Shown here: positions 52,856 to 62,679 of the stretch, piece after piece | Layout: every line of letters starts with the position of its first letter | Numbering within the stretch: position 1 is the stretch's first letter | Assembly: GCA_949316235.1 (NCBI GenBank) | Contig: OX438757.1 | Coordinates: 20,273,505-20,337,504, forward strand | From: Oegoconia quadripuncta | Lineage: Eukaryota; Arthropoda; Insecta; Lepidoptera; Autostichidae | DNA length: 64,000 bases | Direction of reading: 5' to 3' | Translations under genes and position numbers: made by a program | The notes under the pieces: model-generated | Seen by the model: only the letters and a program-made list of their open reading frames with translations | Database searches by the model: none | Told to the model about the DNA's origin: nothing

Positions 52856-53674
52856 AGAAAGCTTGGTAACTTCAAAAGTCTGATAATAATCAAAATTTTA
52901 CTAATACAGAGCCCTTACTACCTCGTTTGCTTATGTCGTAGGCAGAAGTTAACTTTACCATTCAATCGAATGTCTAGGCGGATGGTTTATTGCGGGCATT
53001 TCAGAAAACTTTTACAGAAAACTGTGCCGTTCACAGCGCGTTAGGATTCAAATCAGTGAAACATTTGCTCCATATACATTTTCATCGCTCAAGTAATCGG
53101 ATATTTTGTATAGATTCGGTAGTATCCATTACTATGTAATACATATCCTTCAGTTTGTCAAGAATCGGATCCCCATTTTGTGTGCGAGTTACTTTTTCAT
53201 TTCCCATCGTTTGTTCGCGGATCAAGTTTCATCCTCCCCCTCCCTCCGATCCCCTTCCCTCCCCCCTCCCTCGTCATAACTTGTAAGTTTGCGCCGAATT
53301 TAATAACTTTTTTATACTTTCTTTGCGTCGATAAAACTGTCACTGCGTTGAATTACTACCTAAGGTACTTATATTGTAGTCGCTCTTCTCCTAAATTGAT
53401 GAGGTAGGCTGAGTGGTTGGATATCTTGGTTGGATACCTTGGTTGCCATGCTGAGGGTTTCAGATTCGATGCTGTCGGATATCGTAACTCTGAGGAGTTA
53501 TTTAGCATGGGGAGTCAGAATTAGCATCATATAGGATCTAAAATTTTGGCATGAAGGATGATTTCATTACACAACCTGAGGTGTGCACTCAAAAAATTAA
53601 TTTAATAAATGTTTTTTGTAATCATGAGTACATGCATATCTCTTGCTATCAAGAAAAATTAAAAAAGAATTATA
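52856..53674. other. Unassigned DNA
   Basis: Pyrimidine-rich tract at 53230-53270 (CCTCCCCCTCCCTCCGATCC). I see no gene or family. Confidence 0.4.
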
Positions 53675-53766
53675 TGCACATACACACAGCGCCATCTAGA
53701 TCCACACTAAGCAACTAGGCTTGTAATATGGATACCAGATGGTTGATAAACTACACAAATACATAT
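53675..53766 (-). mobile_element. SINE-A copy, first piece, split by Ty3/Gypsy
   Basis: CAGCGCCATCTAGATCCACA, CCAGATGGTTGATAAACTAC, ACAAATACATAT. It resumes at 59031. The ATAT at 53763-53766 recurs at 59031-59034 as the probable target duplication. Confidence 0.9.
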
Positions 53767-54013
53767 TGTAACACGAGAAAGAAAATATAAAATTTAAAGT
53801 TCGCGCATCCACTGCCCTCGCGCCGTTCCGTAGTGTCGGCCGTCCTCGCTACGAGAGCGGGACGACCGTATGAAAGTGAGACGCAACATCCAACTCTGTC
53901 GGACGGCACGCGCTCTCGCGCCTATTGTGAATTATATCTATTTTCCCCCGATGTAAACGCGTTTTCTGTAGACCACGACCAAATTTCCAATAAACGGGAC
54001 CATTCCCATCACA
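53767..54013 (+). repeat. 5' LTR
   Basis: Begins TGTAACACG and ends CATCACA (TG...CA boundaries). Contains a TATAAAA-like motif at 53786-53792 and a polyadenylation signal AATAAA at 53989-53994. The GC-rich middle (53820-53930) lies between AT-rich ends. Confidence 0.95.
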
Positions 54014-54015
54014 AG

Positions 54016-54033
54016 TGGCGCCCAACGTGGGGC
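54016..54033 (+). other. Primer binding site, tRNA-Lys type
   Basis: TGGCGCCCAACGTGGGGC starts two bases after the 5' LTR. It is complementary to the 3' end of insect tRNA-Lys (CTT) including CCA, as I remember that tRNA. Confidence 0.85.
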
Positions 54034-54183
54034 AGAAAACGAGGACATCGAGAGAAATCAAGAAAAGCATCACTGCGCCCGCACGACGCCATCTTTTTTC
54101 TCGTGCGCGCGCCGGCAGTGATTATTCTCGTCAATCGAAAATATTTGTAACCGACGCGACGCCAAGTGCTTTTGTGGTTCACT

Positions 54184-57100
54184 ATGACCAAAACGCGACG
54201 TCGAAGACGCGATGACGATGCACAAGACGAGGAGTTGGAAATATCTTCACCAAGACAAGTCGCCGGCACCGCGTGCAACCCCCGCGCGGGGCCCCCCGCT
54301 GCCGCCGACCGAGGCCGCGACGTAGGCAACGCGCCGCCAACAGCCATCGCCGACGTGACCACTGCTAACCGCCACAGCCCCGATCTGACTACGCCGCACC
54401 TGCTCGTCACAGAGGAGCAGCTCGCGAGTCTCATCTCCGGTATTGTGAGAAACGTGACGCAGTCCGCGACCGCGCCCGCCAGCGCTAGTGACGGAGCCGC
54501 ATCGACGCTAACGCCGCCGCCAATGCCAACTTACGCCGCAGCTACATCGCCGCCGCCGCTTCAATGCCACGGAAATATGGCAAAGTGCACGGCACGTTAC
54601 GACGGCGACACGAGCCCTGACGCCGTGGAGGCTTTCCTTGACGCCGTCGAAGTATTCAGAGAGTGTACAAATGTCAGCGATGACCACGCTCTACGAGGCC
54701 TACCAATGTTGCTCACCGGCAATGCCGCCGTGTGGTGGCGAGGAATTCGTGCTGAGGTTTACACGTGGGCAGATGCCGTGTACAGGCTACGCGGAATGTT
54801 CGGAGCGCCCCGTCCAGCATATAAAATTTTCCAAGACATTTTTCTCTCAGAACAAAAACAAAGTGAACGTACCGATTTGTACATTTCGCGTGTGCGTGCC
54901 CTTATGGCTAAGCTCCCATATGTGTTACCTACCGCCATGCAAATAGACATAGTGTACGGTTTATTGAATATCCGCGTTAGAAAACGTGTGCCGCGCGACA
55001 CAGTTGACAGCGTCGACGATCTTATCGCGAGAGCGAGGGCAGTGGAGGAAGCGTGTATAGAGGTAAATTCCCATCGATCGGGCCGTAGAGGTAGCGATCG
55101 GGCCGACGGCGGCCCGCCGCCGGCAGCGCTCGTACCTACCTCCCCGACCTCAAGTGCGTCGACCCCGCAGGCCGGCGCTTTGGCGCGAAACGTCAATGCA
55201 CCTACTGTAAGTAGTTCATATGTCAATAATGATAATAAAACTAAACGTTCGCGTATTCGTTGTGCTTATTGCAAAATATTTGGGCATTCTGTTGACGATT
55301 GTAGGAATTTAAATAATAAACAGAAACCTGAATTTGATAATAATAAATTGGGGAAATCCGATGCGCCTTCTCTTCGATGTTATGGATGTGGCCAACCGGG
55401 AGTGGTGAGGTCTAAGTGTAATACTTGTAAAGATGCTAGTGTTACACCTAAACAAGCGGATTTTCACTCGTTAGTAAATGACAGTGTAGACAACTCGCGA
55501 CCTATAGTCAATATTAGCATTCTAGGTCGACAGGGGGTCGCTATAGTGGATACTGGGGCGACACATTGTGTTGCCAGCCCCATGTTGTACTTCATATTGG
55601 TAGATGGTGGTTCAAAATTTACTGAAGTTCAGAGGACCTTGGGATTAGCAGATGGATCCAAACAGGTACGCAATGTTTTGACCACTAATATTAATGTGCA
55701 ACTCGAAGGCCGTAATATACCTACCGAATTTTTAGTGTTCCCTAATGCCGATACAAAGACCCTATTAGGCAGAGATTTTATTGTTAGTGCGGGATTATTA
55801 CTCAATATATCACAAAGTTCTTGGAGCTTTACTGACACCCCACAACAAATGTTTTCTTTTGTACAGAAGTATGATATTAATATTATTATTAATTCTGTTG
55901 GTGCCGAGTTAATGCGAGTAGATACTACTGATCTAACTTTAAGGGACAATGAGGGACATAATTTACTACCCAGTCAAAGAACCACACTCAATAAATTTAT
56001 TTGTGACAGAGCCGAACAGTTCGCTTTGGAGGGCCCGGCTACCGACTTTGCTGTTCATCGGATCAAAGTTGACGCAGCCCAGGAGCCCATCGCCTGTCAG
56101 CCATACAGGATGTCTCAGTGCAGGAGGGAAGCGCTGAAGGAGGAATTGGACAAGCTGCTGGATGCAGATGTGATAGAGGAGTGCGAGTCCCCATGGGCTG
56201 CCAATGTGGTCCTGGTGCCAAAGAAGAATGGAGGTATGAGACTTTGTATTGATTACCGGAAGCTCAATGCCGTTACCCAACCTGATCGGTACCCGTTGCC
56301 GAGGATTGAGGATATTCTTCAAGCGGCTAAGACCACTAAGTTCATGACAACCCTGGACCTCAGATCTGGCTATTTTCAGGTAAATGTACATCCTGATGAC
56401 CAGGACAAAACCTCTTTTATCACACCACTTGGGACATACAGATTTAAGCGTATGCCCATGGGTTTATGCAATTCTGGTGCAACTTTCCAGAGGTTGATCG
56501 ACCGATTCAGATCAAACCTGCCCGGATGCACTCTACTGGCCTACTTAGACGACCTGATCCTCCTGTCACCAGATTACGAGACCCATATGAAAGACTTAGA
56601 GGCGGTCTTCGACCGACTGGCCATGTTTAACTTGAGAGTAAACCGCGACAAGAGTTTTTTCGCCAGGGACTCTGTAAAGTTCCTAGGCCATGTTATTTTG
56701 CCTGGTGGTATCCACATGGACCCAGAGAAGACCAGGGCAATTGTGGCCATGTCCGCACCACAAAATGTTAAAGAATTGAAGTGCTTTCTTCAAACTTCCA
56801 GCTGGTTTCGGCGCTTCATCCCCGGCTACGCCGATGTCGCCAGGCCTCTTACCGACCTGCTGAAGAAGAACAGCACCTGGACCTGGAGTATGTCTCAACT
56901 TGACTCCTTTGAACGCATCAAGACCCTGCTGGTTACTGCACCTATCCTGAGGCAAGCTGATGAGTCGCTGCCCTTCGTGTTACGCACTGACAGCAGCAGC
57001 TACTGCCTCGGAGCAGTGCTCATGCAGGGGGAGGGTTATGATGAACGCCCGATTGAATATGCAAGCCGACTACTGAACAGCGCTGAACGCAACTATACAA

Positions 57101-58734
57101 CGACTGAAAGAGAGGCGTTGGCAGTCGTGTGGGCTGTAAATAAATTCAGAGGATATATAGAAGGCGCTCAGGTGATAGTGAAATCAGACCATCAACCACT
57201 CAGGTGGCTGATGAGCACCAAGTCGCCCAGTGGGAGACTCGCGAGATGGGCTCTCACATTGCAGGAGTTTAATCTACGTATAGAATACACACCAGGGAAA
57301 TCAAATGTCATCGCAGACACTCTTTCACGGCCACCCTGCACACAGGAGACTGAGCCTGTTTGTGATTTGCACCTCGCCGTTGCTGATATCCCGGCGAGAA
57401 GTCCAAATGATATCCGGGAAAACCAACTGAAGGATCCCGAAGTACGCGTTATTATCGAAGACTTGGAGAACGATGATGCTCCGTTTAGGGGGAGACCATG
57501 GGCAGACCGCGGATACATAATGTCCGATGGCATTCTCTACCGCTACGGTCCTGATACAGATGAAGACGATCCTGGTTTGGTGGTGCCAGAACATGAGCGC
57601 GCACAAATACTCGCGGATTATCATGATGCACCAACCGCCGGCCACTTCGGTGTCGAGCGCACACTGCGCCGTGTAAGCCAGCGATTTTATTGGCCAGGTA
57701 TGGGAACTTATATTGCTAAGTACATCAAGAGCTGTGGTGCCTGCCAGCGCTATAAGGCAGAAAACCGAAAACCCGCAGGATTGGTACAGACTCCTGCCAC
57801 AGCAAGAAGATTCGAGGTTGCATCAGTTGATCTTTTTGGTCCGCTGCCAGAAACCGCCGAAGGCAATAAGTGGATACTTATAGTAGAAGATGTATGTACA
57901 CGGTGGGTAGAGCTCTTTCCAATGAAGAACCCCACTAGTCAAGAATGTGCAAGGATACTTACATCCGAGGTGTTCCTCCGGTATGGCGTGGCCCGGCGAC
58001 TGCTCAGCGATAACGGAGTACAGTTTGTCAGTGAAGTGATGCAGCAAGTGTGCCATGTCTTAGGCATCCACCAGAATCTGACACCATACTACCACCCGGA
58101 AGCGAACCCCATAGAACGGAAGAACCGCGACCTAAAACCGCAGCTGGCGATACTAGTGGGACGCGACCACACGACGTGGGACACTTACCTCCCAGCAGTG
58201 AGATTCGCGATGAATTCCGCTGTGACGACCAGTACTGGGTACTCACCTGCTTACTTGACGTTCGGTCGCGAGATCCGTGCTCCCGCAGACGCGCTAACCG
58301 ACATGAAGGCCATCGTCGACAAGGACCCTGTCCTCGCGAGTATCACGCCTTACCTGAAGAAGCTCTCCACGATGCTATTAGACGCCCGCGACGTACACGA
58401 GAGGGCACAGACCGTGCAGAAGAAACACGCTGACGCTGGACGTCGACCAGCTCCTGACTACCAGAAGGGCGACCTTGTACTTCTGAAGACGCAAGGTGCA
58501 AACGATACAGGTACGGGGCAGACGCCCAAGTTCATCCCTCGGCGCGACGGACCCTACCGCGTGCGAGACATCGTCAGCCCGACTACATATCTACTCGAGC
58601 GAGTCACCGATGGATCATTGTTGGGTAAGTACCACGTATCACACCTCACTCCCGTTGTTGGCGACATCCAACCAGCAATTAGAGAGAAGCGCAAAAGGGG
58701 TAGGCCGCGTAGATTAGCCGACTATACAGACTAG
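54184..58734 (+). CDS. gag-pol: Gag-Pol polyprotein, 1,516 codons, single frame
   Basis: I choose ATG at 54184 (MTKTRRRRRDDD). In-frame codons just upstream include no ATG. Order: Ala/Pro-rich basic N-terminus; capsid region (WWRGIRAE, SRVRALMAKLPY; Arc-like Ty3 gag fold by family knowledge); zinc knuckle CAYCKIFGHSVDDC at residue 360; second knuckle CYGCGQPGVVRSKC with Val for His; protease DTGA at 456; RT from about 650 with LDLRSGYFQV and YLDD at 787; RNase H with TDSSS at 935-939; integrase HH-CC zinc region from 1147, catalytic D1216, D1276 and E1311; GPY motif at 1456; basic end RGRPRR. Gag and Pol share one frame without a frameshift or stop, so the ratio must be set by processing or other means. 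It mediates reverse transcription and integration of its own RNA. Confidence 0.95.
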   Translation: MTKTRRRRRDDDAQDEELEISSPRQVAGTACNPRAGPPAAADRGRDVGNAPPTAIADVTTANRHSPDLTTPHLLVTEEQLASLISGIVRNVTQSATAPASASDGAASTLTPPPMPTYAAATSPPPLQCHGNMAKCTARYDGDTSPDAVEAFLDAVEVFRECTNVSDDHALRGLPMLLTGNAAVWWRGIRAEVYTWADAVYRLRGMFGAPRPAYKIFQDIFLSEQKQSERTDLYISRVRALMAKLPYVLPTAMQIDIVYGLLNIRVRKRVPRDTVDSVDDLIARARAVEEACIEVNSHRSGRRGSDRADGGPPPAALVPTSPTSSASTPQAGALARNVNAPTVSSSYVNNDNKTKRSRIRCAYCKIFGHSVDDCRNLNNKQKPEFDNNKLGKSDAPSLRCYGCGQPGVVRSKCNTCKDASVTPKQADFHSLVNDSVDNSRPIVNISILGRQGVAIVDTGATHCVASPMLYFILVDGGSKFTEVQRTLGLADGSKQVRNVLTTNINVQLEGRNIPTEFLVFPNADTKTLLGRDFIVSAGLLLNISQSSWSFTDTPQQMFSFVQKYDINIIINSVGAELMRVDTTDLTLRDNEGHNLLPSQRTTLNKFICDRAEQFALEGPATDFAVHRIKVDAAQEPIACQPYRMSQCRREALKEELDKLLDADVIEECESPWAANVVLVPKKNGGMRLCIDYRKLNAVTQPDRYPLPRIEDILQAAKTTKFMTTLDLRSGYFQVNVHPDDQDKTSFITPLGTYRFKRMPMGLCNSGATFQRLIDRFRSNLPGCTLLAYLDDLILLSPDYETHMKDLEAVFDRLAMFNLRVNRDKSFFARDSVKFLGHVILPGGIHMDPEKTRAIVAMSAPQNVKELKCFLQTSSWFRRFIPGYADVARPLTDLLKKNSTWTWSMSQLDSFERIKTLLVTAPILRQADESLPFVLRTDSSSYCLGAVLMQGEGYDERPIEYASRLLNSAERNYTTTEREALAVVWAVNKFRGYIEGAQVIVKSDHQPLRWLMSTKSPSGRLARWALTLQEFNLRIEYTPGKSNVIADTLSRPPCTQETEPVCDLHLAVADIPARSPNDIRENQLKDPEVRVIIEDLENDDAPFRGRPWADRGYIMSDGILYRYGPDTDEDDPGLVVPEHERAQILADYHDAPTAGHFGVERTLRRVSQRFYWPGMGTYIAKYIKSCGACQRYKAENRKPAGLVQTPATARRFEVASVDLFGPLPETAEGNKWILIVEDVCTRWVELFPMKNPTSQECARILTSEVFLRYGVARRLLSDNGVQFVSEVMQQVCHVLGIHQNLTPYYHPEANPIERKNRDLKPQLAILVGRDHTTWDTYLPAVRFAMNSAVTTSTGYSPAYLTFGREIRAPADALTDMKAIVDKDPVLASITPYLKKLSTMLLDARDVHERAQTVQKKHADAGRRPAPDYQKGDLVLLKTQGANDTGTGQTPKFIPRRDGPYRVRDIVSPTTYLLERVTDGSLLGKYHVSHLTPVVGDIQPAIREKRKRGRPRRLADYTD

Positions 58735-58771
58735 GTTACTATACCGAACACGGGGGCGTTATGTTCGCTAT

Positions 58772-58783
58772 AGAGGGGGAGTT
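58772..58783 (+). other. Polypurine tract
   Basis: AGAGGGGGA then GTT directly before the 3' LTR; the expected plus-strand primer position. Confidence 0.85.
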
Positions 58784-59030
58784 TGTAACACGAGAAAGAA
58801 AATATAAAATTTAAAGTTCGCGCATCCACTGCCCTCGCGCCGTTCCGTAGTGTCGGCCGTCCTCGCTACGAGAGCGGGACGACCGTATGAAAGTGAGACG
58901 CAACATCCAACTCTGTCGGACGGCACGCGCTCTCGCGCCTATTGTGAATTATATCTATTTTCCCCCGATGTAAACGCGTTTTCTGTAGACCACGACCAAA
59001 TTTCCAATAAACGGGACCATTCCCATCACA
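58784..59030 (+). repeat. 3' LTR
   Basis: 247 bp, identical to the 5' LTR in my reading. AATAAA at 59006-59011 should end the element transcript. Confidence 0.95.
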
Positions 59031-59165
59031 ATATTTATATAAAAATAAAAAACATCCATTACTCAGGAACACAATGTCTGTATTCATCACACAAACATGT
59101 GGGATTCGAACCCGCAACCTTTTGTTACAGCAGTCAAAGTTTCTAACCACTACACCAAACAGGTC
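59031..59165 (-). mobile_element. SINE-A copy, second piece
   Basis: ATATTTATATAAAAATAAAA, ACATCCATTACTCAGGAACA, GGGATTCGAACCCGCAACC, CTACACCAAACAGGTCG: the head side of the SINE split by the LTR element. Confidence 0.9.
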
Positions 59166-59184
59166 GTTATATGTACATATATAT

Positions 59185-59262
59185 AACGTCACGGCCTTTA
59201 TCCCAAATTGGGTGGTCAGAGGTATATCAAACATTAACGTTTGGGTGGTCCAAACATTAAAA
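59185..59262 (+). mobile_element. Rep-o, first half
   Basis: CACGGCCTTTATCCCAAATT, GGGTGGTCAGAGGTA, AACGTTTGGGTGGTCCAAAC, as at 44440-44515. Confidence 0.55.
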
Positions 59263-59270
59263 GTTTAATG

Positions 59271-59594
59271 CTTTTTTTATGCACAACGGGTTAGCACTTG
59301 ACCTCAATCACACCTGATGTTAAGTGAAGATGAGGTCGAAGGTGGAAGCGTACTGACCCGGAAACCCCAACACATTTGGAGGACATCTCTAACAACCGGA
59401 ACACAACAATGCTATTAACATTGCTGCTTGGCGGCTGATTTAGATAAGATGGTGGTAGCTAGCCAGGCGGACATTTAAAATGCCCTACCATCAACCAAAC
59501 CGAGTACTTAAACATGTACCCCGCTGGGGATCGAACCCGCGACCTCCAAATCATAAACCCAATCTTGTTTACATTGAGCCAAGAAGGCGGTTAC
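59271..59594 (-). mobile_element. SINE-C copy, full length
   Basis: T-run, ATGCACAACGGGTTAGCACT to GGGGATCGAACCCGCGACCT and GAGCCAAGAAGGCGGTTA. Confidence 0.9.
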
Positions 59595-59599
59595 TCAGT

Positions 59600-59955
59600 A
59601 ATGCTTGTAACAACACCTAAGGTTCCAGCAGACATTCAAAATTTGCCTTTAAATAAATTTAAAGCAATCATAAAACAGAAATTATTAGCAAAAGGCTATT
59701 ATAAAATCACTGACTATTTGAATGTTAAGCAAGCATGGACATAGCTGTCTTATTATTCATATAATTATGAAATCACAAATAATCGTTAATAAACCCATAA
59801 TCGTTTAAAAGAGCAACCCTAGAGTTTCTTGCTCGTTCTTCTCTGGGGAGTCAGCTTTGTGAATGAGCAGTAAATTTAAATGTAATATTGATAGTGACGT
59901 TTACAAGTGATAATTTTATCCTATGAAATAAAATATTTTGATTTGATTTGATTTG
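59600..59955 (+). mobile_element. Jockey-like LINE 3' end
   Basis: C-terminal frame VPADIQNLPLNKFKAIIKQK, GYYKITDYLNVKQAWT and a stop at 59742-59744, UTR with AGAGTTTCTTGCTCGTTCTT, then TGAAATAAAATATTTTGATT and (GATTT)n. Slightly different subfamily from LINE-J. Confidence 0.82.
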
Positions 59956-59999
59956 AAATAGTAAATACACAGGAAGGCACACGTGACATGGGTTGAGGT

Positions 60000-60115
60000 G
60001 AGCCTATTGCGGTTAAAACGTGCCTTTCTGTGTTTTTTGGTGGAAAGTTCCTTAGTCGCCCACGACACCCACATGAAGGATGAGTTGGTTCTATTCAATA
60101 TTCCGAAAGTACACG
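60000..60115 (+). mobile_element. Rep-o, second half
   Basis: TTTTTTGGTGGAAAGTTCCT, TAGTCGCCCACGACACCCAC. Confidence 0.5.
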
Positions 60116-60141
60116 GCAATATTTTTATATAACCTTTTACT

Positions 60142-60392
60142 TGACGACGTTTGGTGTAGTGGTTAGTAACTCTGGCCACTGTAGGTACCAAAAGGTTGCG
60201 GGTTCGAACCCCGCTGGGGGCATATGTTTGTGTGATGAATACGGACATGTGTACAAACAAACAAACAAAAGTATTTATTTACAAAAAAAATGTATTTATG
60301 TAGTATATCAACCATCTGGTATCCACAACACAAGCCTATAGTTGCTTACTGTGGAACTAGATGGCGTTGTGTGTATGTCTGAGGATATTTTA
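60142..60392 (+). mobile_element. SINE-A copy, full length
   Basis: TTTGGTGTAGTGGTTAGTAA, GCGGGTTCGAACCCCGCTGG, AACTAGATGGCGTTGTGTGT. (AAAC)n at 60255-60268 is a private gain within the body. Confidence 0.9.
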
Positions 60393-60790
60393 TTTTTTAT
60401 TTTATTTACTTAGTTTGCAATGTTCGTATGTTGTCCGTTTCAGAATATGCATATAATTTTTCAACCACTTGCTGGTATCTGATTGAGCTGAAATTTTGCA
60501 TATATATATAAGTTTGGTGACAATGCAATATTATGGTACCATCGAGCTGATCTGATGATGGAGCCGGGATGTAGGGACAGGAACTGTCTGATGGCAAGAT
60601 AATCGAATTGGGGCTAGTTTGTTTTGTTGCCATTAGCACCACATGATTACGGTCTGAAGATGGAGCCAGAAGATTGATTGATTGATGGATATGTTACTCG
60701 TCTTTGTATCAAAAGCTTGTATTTAAAAGTATTTTTAATGTGGATGTTATTTTCAAAGTATCATCGGTGTTAACCACAGACGATATATAG
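60393..60790. other. Unassigned repeat-like DNA
   Basis: Contains GAGCTGATCTGATGATGGAG and CCACATGATTACGGTCTGAA, phrases that look repeat-derived. No gene. Confidence 0.4.
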
Positions 60791-61292
60791 GGTCTAACAA
60801 AATTAACCCGACAAACTTTGGCAATTGCACGTACATGACAATAAAATAATATGTATTCATTAAAGAAAACTAGCCTTAAAAATAAATTAAATGTAAGTGC
60901 AAATGAAAATACAAATTAACAGACTTACTTCATTTCGATTGTACGTTATTTTATCAATGAGAAAAAACAGGCAACGTTCATATGGAAGACGCCAAAAGGG
61001 TACACACACAGGGCGCAACCAATCACAACAAGTCGCGGCGCCGGGGCAAGCGCCAGCAGCGAGCGGCGAGTGGTCGCCTTTCGGCGTCTTCAAAGATACC
61101 GCGGCACGTGTTTGTGCGTTGTAGCAAAGTACTTAGTGCGCGCGGCCATTAAGGTCCAACTCACAAAATTTACATTTCTAAATTATATTTTTTGAATAAA
61201 ATCTGTTAACTTTAATGTTTTATTTTTTTCGTAATAGGTACAGGTACAGTACATGCACTCTGCAACGTTTGTCGGGTTAATTTTGTTAGACC
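60791..61292. mobile_element. TIR-b copy 2, 502 bp
   Basis: Ends GGTCTAACAAAATTAACCCG at 60791 and its inverted partner at 61292, in opposite orientation to copy 1. The core phrase GGCGTCTTCAAAGATACCGC is conserved in both; the GC-rich middle is shorter and altered. Confidence 0.84.
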
Positions 61293-61339
61293 ATATATGT
61301 ATACTGAGCTATGTATGACCCTTTTATGCTATTCATCAT

Positions 61340-61695
61340 CATCTGATTTAAGAGCCATGCTCTTGTCGGTGGAGATTTTTCCATATCTCTCTGCTCTCCG
61401 CCTTCCTCTTGACCTCCTGATACGACACGACGTTCAACTTCTCTTTTATTTGCTGCATGTAGCTTATTCTCGGTCTTCCTCTTTTTCTTTTCCCTTCTAT
61501 TCTTCCTTCTATTATAGTTTTGATGAAATCATCGTGTCGTATAAGGTGTCCCAGCATTTTCCCTCTTCTATTCTCAATTACTTGCAACAATTTCCTTTTT
61601 TCCTTTACTATATTTAAAACCTCTTCGTTCGTTTTCTTCTCTGTCCAGCTGATACGTTCCATTCTCCTCCAGCACCACATCTCAAAAGCTTCCAA
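61340..61695 (-). pseudogene. LINE-H ORF C-terminal fragment, longest copy
   Basis: 115 codons are open: MEAFEMWCWRRMERISWTEK, RRGKMLGHLIRHDDFIKTII, RGRPRISYMQQIKEKLNVVS, ending NLHRQEHGS and a stop at 61348-61350. FEMWCWRRM..ISWT is a well-known C-terminal RT-LINE signature. It abuts SINE-D. Confidence 0.8.
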
Positions 61696-61717
61696 TTATG
61701 CTATTGCAATACTCAAA

Positions 61718-62064
61718 TCATCATCAGCCAGTAAACATCCCACTGCAGGGATATAGGCCTTCCCTCGTATAATGAGGGAGTGTGGGACATAGTCCACCAC
61801 GCTGACACAATGCGGGTTGAGGACTTCATATGCCTTTGAATTTTTATTTCTCAGGCATGCAGGTTTCCTCACGCTGTTTTCCTTCACCGTTTAAGAGAGA
61901 TCGGATAAATGTACATAAATAATTAAATTAGATTAGATTGGATTGGATAGAATTGAATTAAATTTAAAGACTAATTGGTAAGACTAAATGACCCGTCTGG
62001 GAATCGAACCCGGACCTCCCAAATTGGGAGACCACGTCTTAACCACTGAGCCATCAATACTCAC
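61718..62064 (-). mobile_element. SINE-D copy, full length
   Basis: CATCCCACTGCAGGGATATA, GGCATGCAGGTTTCCTCACG, GGGAATCGAACCCGGACCTC (B box side) and CTTAACCACTGAGCCATC (A box side). Confidence 0.88.
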
Positions 62065-62082
62065 ATACTTGAACAATAATTG

Positions 62083-62140
62083 TATGTGTACATCCTATAC
62101 ATACACTCGGCAACGTTTGTCGGGTTAATTTTGTTAGACC
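62083..62140. mobile_element. TIR-b solo end
   Basis: CATCCTATACATACACTCGG, CAACGTTTGTCGGGTTAATT, TTGTTAGACC: a single terminal 58 bases of TIR-b, next to SINE-D. Confidence 0.75.
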
Positions 62141-62348
62141 TTATATTTATACATCTGTGTTAACTACAGTTGTAGAGCCCCTCCCCCCCGCGCTCGCCCG
62201 CCCCTACGCCCCGCTTAATTGCTCATCTGCATATCGGAAACGGATGCTACAGTTTACCGGCAGTTTACAATTGTTTATTTATGCCCACTTAAAGGTTTCA
62301 CAAGTAGTGCGGTCGTATTCACTAATTCAACATACCTATACGATGACC
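62141..62348. other. Unassigned DNA
   Basis: GC-rich C-tract at 62177-62213; nothing else. Confidence 0.4.
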
Positions 62349-62679
62349 TTAACCGCCTCCGTGGGTCAATTTAAACAACATTGGGTTTACGATTCGGAGG
62401 TCGCGGGTTCGATCCCCAACGGGGTACATGTTTAAGTACTCGGTTTGGTTGGTGGTAGGGCATTTTAAGTGTCCCCCCTGTCTAGCTACCACCATCTTAT
62501 CTAAATCTGCCGCCAACCAGCAATGTTGGTGGCGTTGTTGTGTTCCGGTTGTCAGAGATATGATAGCCAGTCTCCCAAATGTGTTGGGGTTTCCAGGTCA
62601 GTACGCTTCCACCTTCGACCTCATCTTCACTTGGCATCGGGTGTGATTGGGGTCACGTACGAAACCGTCGTGCATAAAG
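62349..62679 (+). mobile_element. SINE-C copy, full length
   Basis: AACCGCCTCCGTGGGTCAAT, GCGGGTTCGATCCCCAACGG, TTGTTGTGTTCCGGTTGTCA, ending CCGTCGTGCATAAAGG with almost no poly(A). Confidence 0.9.

Larger units (their letters stand above)
53767..59030 (+). mobile_element. Complete Ty3/Gypsy LTR retrotransposon, 5,264 bp
   Basis: Two 247-bp LTRs, a tRNA-Lys primer binding site, one gag-pol frame and a polypurine tract, flanked by ATAT. I compared the LTRs base by base and found no difference, and the frame is open throughout, so this is a recent insertion and may be active. There is no env gene: only 49 bases lie between the pol stop and the 3' LTR. Confidence 0.96.

Noticed and set aside
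53849..54165. Small frames in the LTR and leader of the Ty3/Gypsy element
   Set aside because: They repeat in both LTRs and have no domain; they are regulatory DNA of the element.
58735..58783. Possible env gene after pol
   Set aside because: Only 49 bases separate the pol stop from the 3' LTR, so no envelope gene can be present.
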